Assembly: GCA_030699385.1 (NCBI GenBank)
Contig: JAUYMY010000006.1
Location: 62,001 to 126,000, forward strand
Source of the DNA: Methylobacter sp.
GTDB lineage: Bacteria > Pseudomonadota > Gammaproteobacteria > Methylococcales > Methylomonadaceae
Direction of reading: 5' to 3'
DNA length: 64,000 bases
A program made the position numbers and the translations under genes. Position 1 is the first letter of the stretch. Every line of letters begins with the position of its first letter. The notes under the pieces were generated by a model that saw nothing but the letters and a program-made list of their open reading frames with translations, had not been told where the DNA came from and searched no databases. Shown here in pieces: positions 61,901 through 64,000 of the stretch.

Positions 61901-62753
61901 CGGTCAACTCGCAATACAATACAGTCACTTGGCGCTGCTCCGCCGGTGGCGGTAACGGCGCAGTCACGACATTGTCGGTCGAACGGCGCGGCAGCTCACC
62001 ATCACGGATACAATTGATCAGCTGCCGGGTTTCTTCGCCAGGTAAAACGCCAAGCTCCTGTTTTATCAGGCGGCAACAAATTTCATATTGGCGGATTGCC
62101 GCATTTTTTTGGCCGTTTAAGGCATAAATACGTATCACGCGGCGGTGGGCGTCCTCATCCCAAGGCTCCAATTCAATATGGCGCAACGCGAATTGCAGGG
62201 CTTTGCCATAGCCACCGGCTTGAGCGTGGTGATTCGCCAGCTGTTCCAATAGCGCCAGCGCCCTTCGGTGCAATGCTTCACGCTGCAACAAAAGCCACGC
62301 TTCGAATTCGGGACTGTCGGACACTGATAAGCCCGCCAAAAACTCACCCCGGTACAAGCCGATAATCTTCTCTTCATTATAGAGGGCACCATTTTTCGCC
62401 GAGGCTAGCGGCTGTTGATTGAACTCAAGCGCATCAACATAAGCGTCCGGTATAAAACGGATACTGTGCTTGGTGGTTGCAAACATCAGCGCGCCGCCCG
62501 GCACTTCCAGCGCGCTGCGTAAATGCGACAGTGTCCGCCGCAGATTGCCGCGTGCCGTGACCGGGTCGTTGTTGCCCCACAACAACTCAGCCAACACTTC
62601 CCGGCTATGCTCCTGTTCCCGCCCCATCGCCAAATAAGCCAATAATGCGCGCATCTTGACATAAGAAATCCCAGCGGGATGGCCGTTTAGACGGGCATCA
62701 AAACCGCCCAGCAGCCTAAGTTCGAGATTATGGCCAGCAGAAATTGGATTCAT
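58947..62753 (-). CDS. SARP-type regulator with cyclase-like, AAA and TPR domains
   Basis: 1268 aa. Winged-helix DNA-binding domain (about 8-100), BTAD domain (about 105-250), class III nucleotide cyclase homology domain (about 272-435), AAA ATPase with Walker A GEAGIGKS (481-488) and Walker B VLLIFEDLHWAD, and a long TPR region to the end. In the cyclase domain the first metal Asp is replaced (CELTV) and the second GDG motif reads GGG (HGGGLLAYFG), so it is probably not an enzyme. Such AfsR/SARP-like proteins are large signal-integrating regulators. Confidence 0.88.
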   Translation of the reverse strand: MNPISAGHNLELRLLGGFDARLNGHPAGISYVKMRALLAYLAMGREQEHSREVLAELLWGNNDPVTARGNLRRTLSHLRSALEVPGGALMFATTKHSIRFIPDAYVDALEFNQQPLASAKNGALYNEEKIIGLYRGEFLAGLSVSDSPEFEAWLLLQREALHRRALALLEQLANHHAQAGGYGKALQFALRHIELEPWDEDAHRRVIRIYALNGQKNAAIRQYEICCRLIKQELGVLPGEETRQLINCIRDGELPRRSTDNVVTAPLPPPAEQRQVTVLYCELTVMLADDPDELMMLQPPQLRCMAIIRQFSGYIVQTHGGGLLAYFGYPQAQEDAARRAVQAALAVTGETSQNIAIRVGVHTGLIITGGDAAVPDRVGKTSKIAIELRQYAGYGEVVISQQTHNIVAWYFDCSSRGEYCLTDFAQPVEIFKVEQVSGVRNRLDAAIPLTCFSGRQAEIAGLMALWQDATQGLRHLVLIQGEAGIGKSRLLHALKQHLAGQAYSIRELHCFPEFSQSPFHPLIALLETIFAFAHDDPPPAKSAKLASYLDSHYPTIAQDAVPLLSRLLSLPLNGYHQALVFSPQKRKDRTMAIFLELLQALSVQHPVLLIFEDLHWADPSTLELLALFARQEKKGAVLAVFTSRPEFNTALAGVALSANFTLTQLTDDEVEAMLAPLQGITPENRRRIVERADGIPLFVEEMTKIDSLDHQVDIPATLHDLLATRIDNMGEAKYTAQLAATLGREFNVDLLDKIFPAGSATLAHSLAALQQAGLILNVNENVRQFKHTLIQEAAYQSQTKLDRQAAHQRIAATLQRDFPDLVSHQPELLAQHLTAGGEIRPAIEYWLKAGQRATLNSANTEAIEQLQSGLRLLMTLPTDRERERLEFELSLSLGTALIPSKGYGAVEVGQAYSQALALAECVGDGAGLFKALWGMWLTSSSRVGHQHSLELANKLLDLATKNDDILQLQSAHYAMGNSEFMTGNPQAARRHFEHSMALYRPEHHAVMAAQYGENIWISSGSLLSCVLWLLGFPDQAAEVSRQTLDLARRLNHPNSLAYALSVGAIVNHWMTQVETTGHLAQQAMGVANEYGFPFWLGLGSISYGWSQTMKGETPGLAQIQHCLEMINAVMSGSTILFLAPLCEVLVYRAEFDAALNKVNEAHKVLNNKESRFFESEFHRLKGVCLLGLSEDNANEAEACFEQALAVSRKQGVISLELRATMAIARLWRQQGKSKVAQHLLEDVYNTFNEGFGTPDLQEAVRLMGREIS

Positions 62754-62972
62754 GAACGATTAGTGAACGGTAACATTGTAAGCTTAAAATCAACCCATAG
62801 AAATTAATGTAATACCGCCAAACTATACCAGAACATCGGGTTAAGAAAAATTTAAGGAAAGCCATTCAGGGCTATTACGTAAGCGCTCCGTTAGACAAGC
62901 TATTTTTTCCGGCACTATCTAAAAACAATCAAAAACCTTTCAGCTAACACCGAACTACGAAAGAGAGAGACC

Positions 62973-63956
62973 ATGAAAGCAGAATTACTTGAGCGACCAG
63001 ATGCTGAGGTGTGTCTATTATTTGACGAAGATTTTTCTTATGACAATGAAGACCTGCCCGCTTTAGCCACTGTAGAGACATTACTGAATAGTGAAAAAAC
63101 CGCCGTTAAAGCGCAAGCAGATAAAAACATTGATACCACCCGCGTTTACTTGAATGATCTGGCGCGTTCGCAATTACTGACTGCCGAGCAAGAAAAGTTC
63201 TATGGCGCTAGGGCTTTACAAGGCGATGAAAGTGCACGCCAAATCATGATAGAAAGTAATTTGCGCCTCGTGGTTAAAATCGCCCGCAGCTATCTGAACA
63301 GAGGTTTGCCATTATTAGATCTGATCGAGGAAGGCAATTTGGGTCTGATTCGGGCCGTTGAAAAATTTGACCCTGAACGCGGTTTTAGGTTTTCAACCTA
63401 TTCCACCTGGTGGATCAGGCAAACCATTGAACGGGCGCTGATGAACCAGACCCGAACCATTCGCCTACCCATTCACATTATTAAAGAAATGAATGCCTAT
63501 CTGAAAGCGCAACGTTATTTAGCGCAAGCACTCGATTATGAGCCTAATGCTGAAGATATTGCCCGTCATTTGGACGTATCGGTTAATAAAGTTGAAAAAA
63601 TGCTCAAACTCAATGAGCGGGTGACCTCAATCGATCTGTCGGGCGGCAAAGAATTTGAGCAGCCGTTAATTGAATCGGTTTCCGACTCCGAAAGCTTGTC
63701 GCCTGCTGAAAAAATACACCGGGACAGCATTAACACCCAGATTACCGAATGGTTGTTTGAATTGCCTGAAAAACAACGGGAAGTCATTTGTCGCCGCTAT
63801 GGGCTGTGCGGCTATGAAGGCTCAACCTTGGAACAGGTCGCTAAAGAACTCGGCGTGACCCGTGAGCGTGTCAGACAAATTCAAATGGATGGTTTAAAAA
63901 GAATGAAAGAGATTCTGGAAGACAGCGGCTATTCTGTTGACGTTATTTTTAATTGA
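62973..63956 (+). CDS. rpoS: RpoS, stationary-phase/general stress sigma factor
   Basis: 327 aa. Sigma-70 regions 1.2 ([20 protein letters not shown]), 2 ([20 protein letters not shown], then [19 protein letters not shown]), 3 and 4 ([19 protein letters not shown]). The short N-terminus and DxxRVYLNxxxxSxLLTxEEE pattern are RpoS-like rather than RpoD-like. A ribosome site GAGAGAG precedes ATG 62973. Confidence 0.95.
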   Translation: MKAELLERPDAEVCLLFDEDFSYDNEDLPALATVETLLNSEKTAVKAQADKNIDTTRVYLNDLARSQLLTAEQEKFYGARALQGDESARQIMIESNLRLVVKIARSYLNRGLPLLDLIEEGNLGLIRAVEKFDPERGFRFSTYSTWWIRQTIERALMNQTRTIRLPIHIIKEMNAYLKAQRYLAQALDYEPNAEDIARHLDVSVNKVEKMLKLNERVTSIDLSGGKEFEQPLIESVSDSESLSPAEKIHRDSINTQITEWLFELPEKQREVICRRYGLCGYEGSTLEQVAKELGVTRERVRQIQMDGLKRMKEILEDSGYSVDVIFN

Positions 63957-63972
63957 AAAGGAGTTTCCCTCA

Positions 63973-64000
63973 ATGCATTACAAATTTTTATTATCATTAT
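63973..64000 (+). CDS. Start of a gene cut by the window end
   Basis: AAGGAG (63958-63963) then ATG at 63973: MHYKFLLSL, compatible with a signal peptide. Too short to identify. Confidence 0.4.

Overview
The window most likely comes from a gammaproteobacterial methylotroph of the methanotroph order Methylococcales. This is inferred from a complete calcium-type methanol dehydrogenase cluster in the order mxaFJGI-RSACKL, an RpoS-type sigma factor, YgfX/YgfZ/SdhE proteins and gammaproteobacterial-style housekeeping genes. No methane monooxygenase lies in the window, so methane oxidation itself is not shown.

Layout. 1-3.4 kb: a ygfX-like gene cut by the window edge, ygfZ, a heme A synthase-like gene and an AI-2E family transporter. 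3.4-7.9 kb: an accessory island on the minus strand. It holds a DUF4160/DUF2442 pair with a decayed extra copy, two RelE/HigB-type toxin-antitoxin pairs, a helicase/restriction remnant fused by overlapping stop and start to an AbiC-like membrane protein, and a tyrosine recombinase. 8-12 kb: a sulfurtransferase, a quinone reductase and a two-component system. 12.3-24.1 kb: the mxa region (MxaF, MxaJ, cytochrome MxaG, MxaI, the maturation genes mxaRSACKL, then a membrane protein and a PepSY protein). A divergent LuxR-type response regulator (probable MxaB) and mxaD sit upstream of mxaF. 24.4-28.7 kb: sdhCDAB-sdhE, with a VapBC-like module between sdhA and sdhB and a hicAB module starting inside the end of sdhE.

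29.1-32.4 kb is the most interesting stretch: a type II Thoeris-like antiviral pair (two-TM plus macro-domain ThsA, TIR-domain ThsB) and an AraC regulator/membrane protein pair. It is bounded by an exact 17-bp direct repeat that in both cases contains the stop codon of the preceding gene and looks like the left arm of an integron attC site. The second boundary is interrupted by a 155-bp MITE-like element, part of which also lies next to the AbiC-like gene in the first island.

32.4-64 kb: a diguanylate cyclase, a TonB receptor, two related AAA/PD-(D/E)XK genes in inverted orientation around lpxD and moaCDE, a K+ channel with a zinc ribbon, a Crp/Fnr regulator, a 1089-aa RTX-type subtilase, pcm, a zinc alcohol dehydrogenase, a phasin-like/AarF kinase pair, topoisomerase III, a BrnTA-like module, ppnN, a 1268-aa SARP/cyclase-like/AAA/TPR regulator and rpoS. 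Many gene gaps carry long perfect hairpins or dispersed palindromes, typical of a repeat-rich methanotroph genome. No rRNA, tRNA, CRISPR array or complete insertion sequence was recognised.
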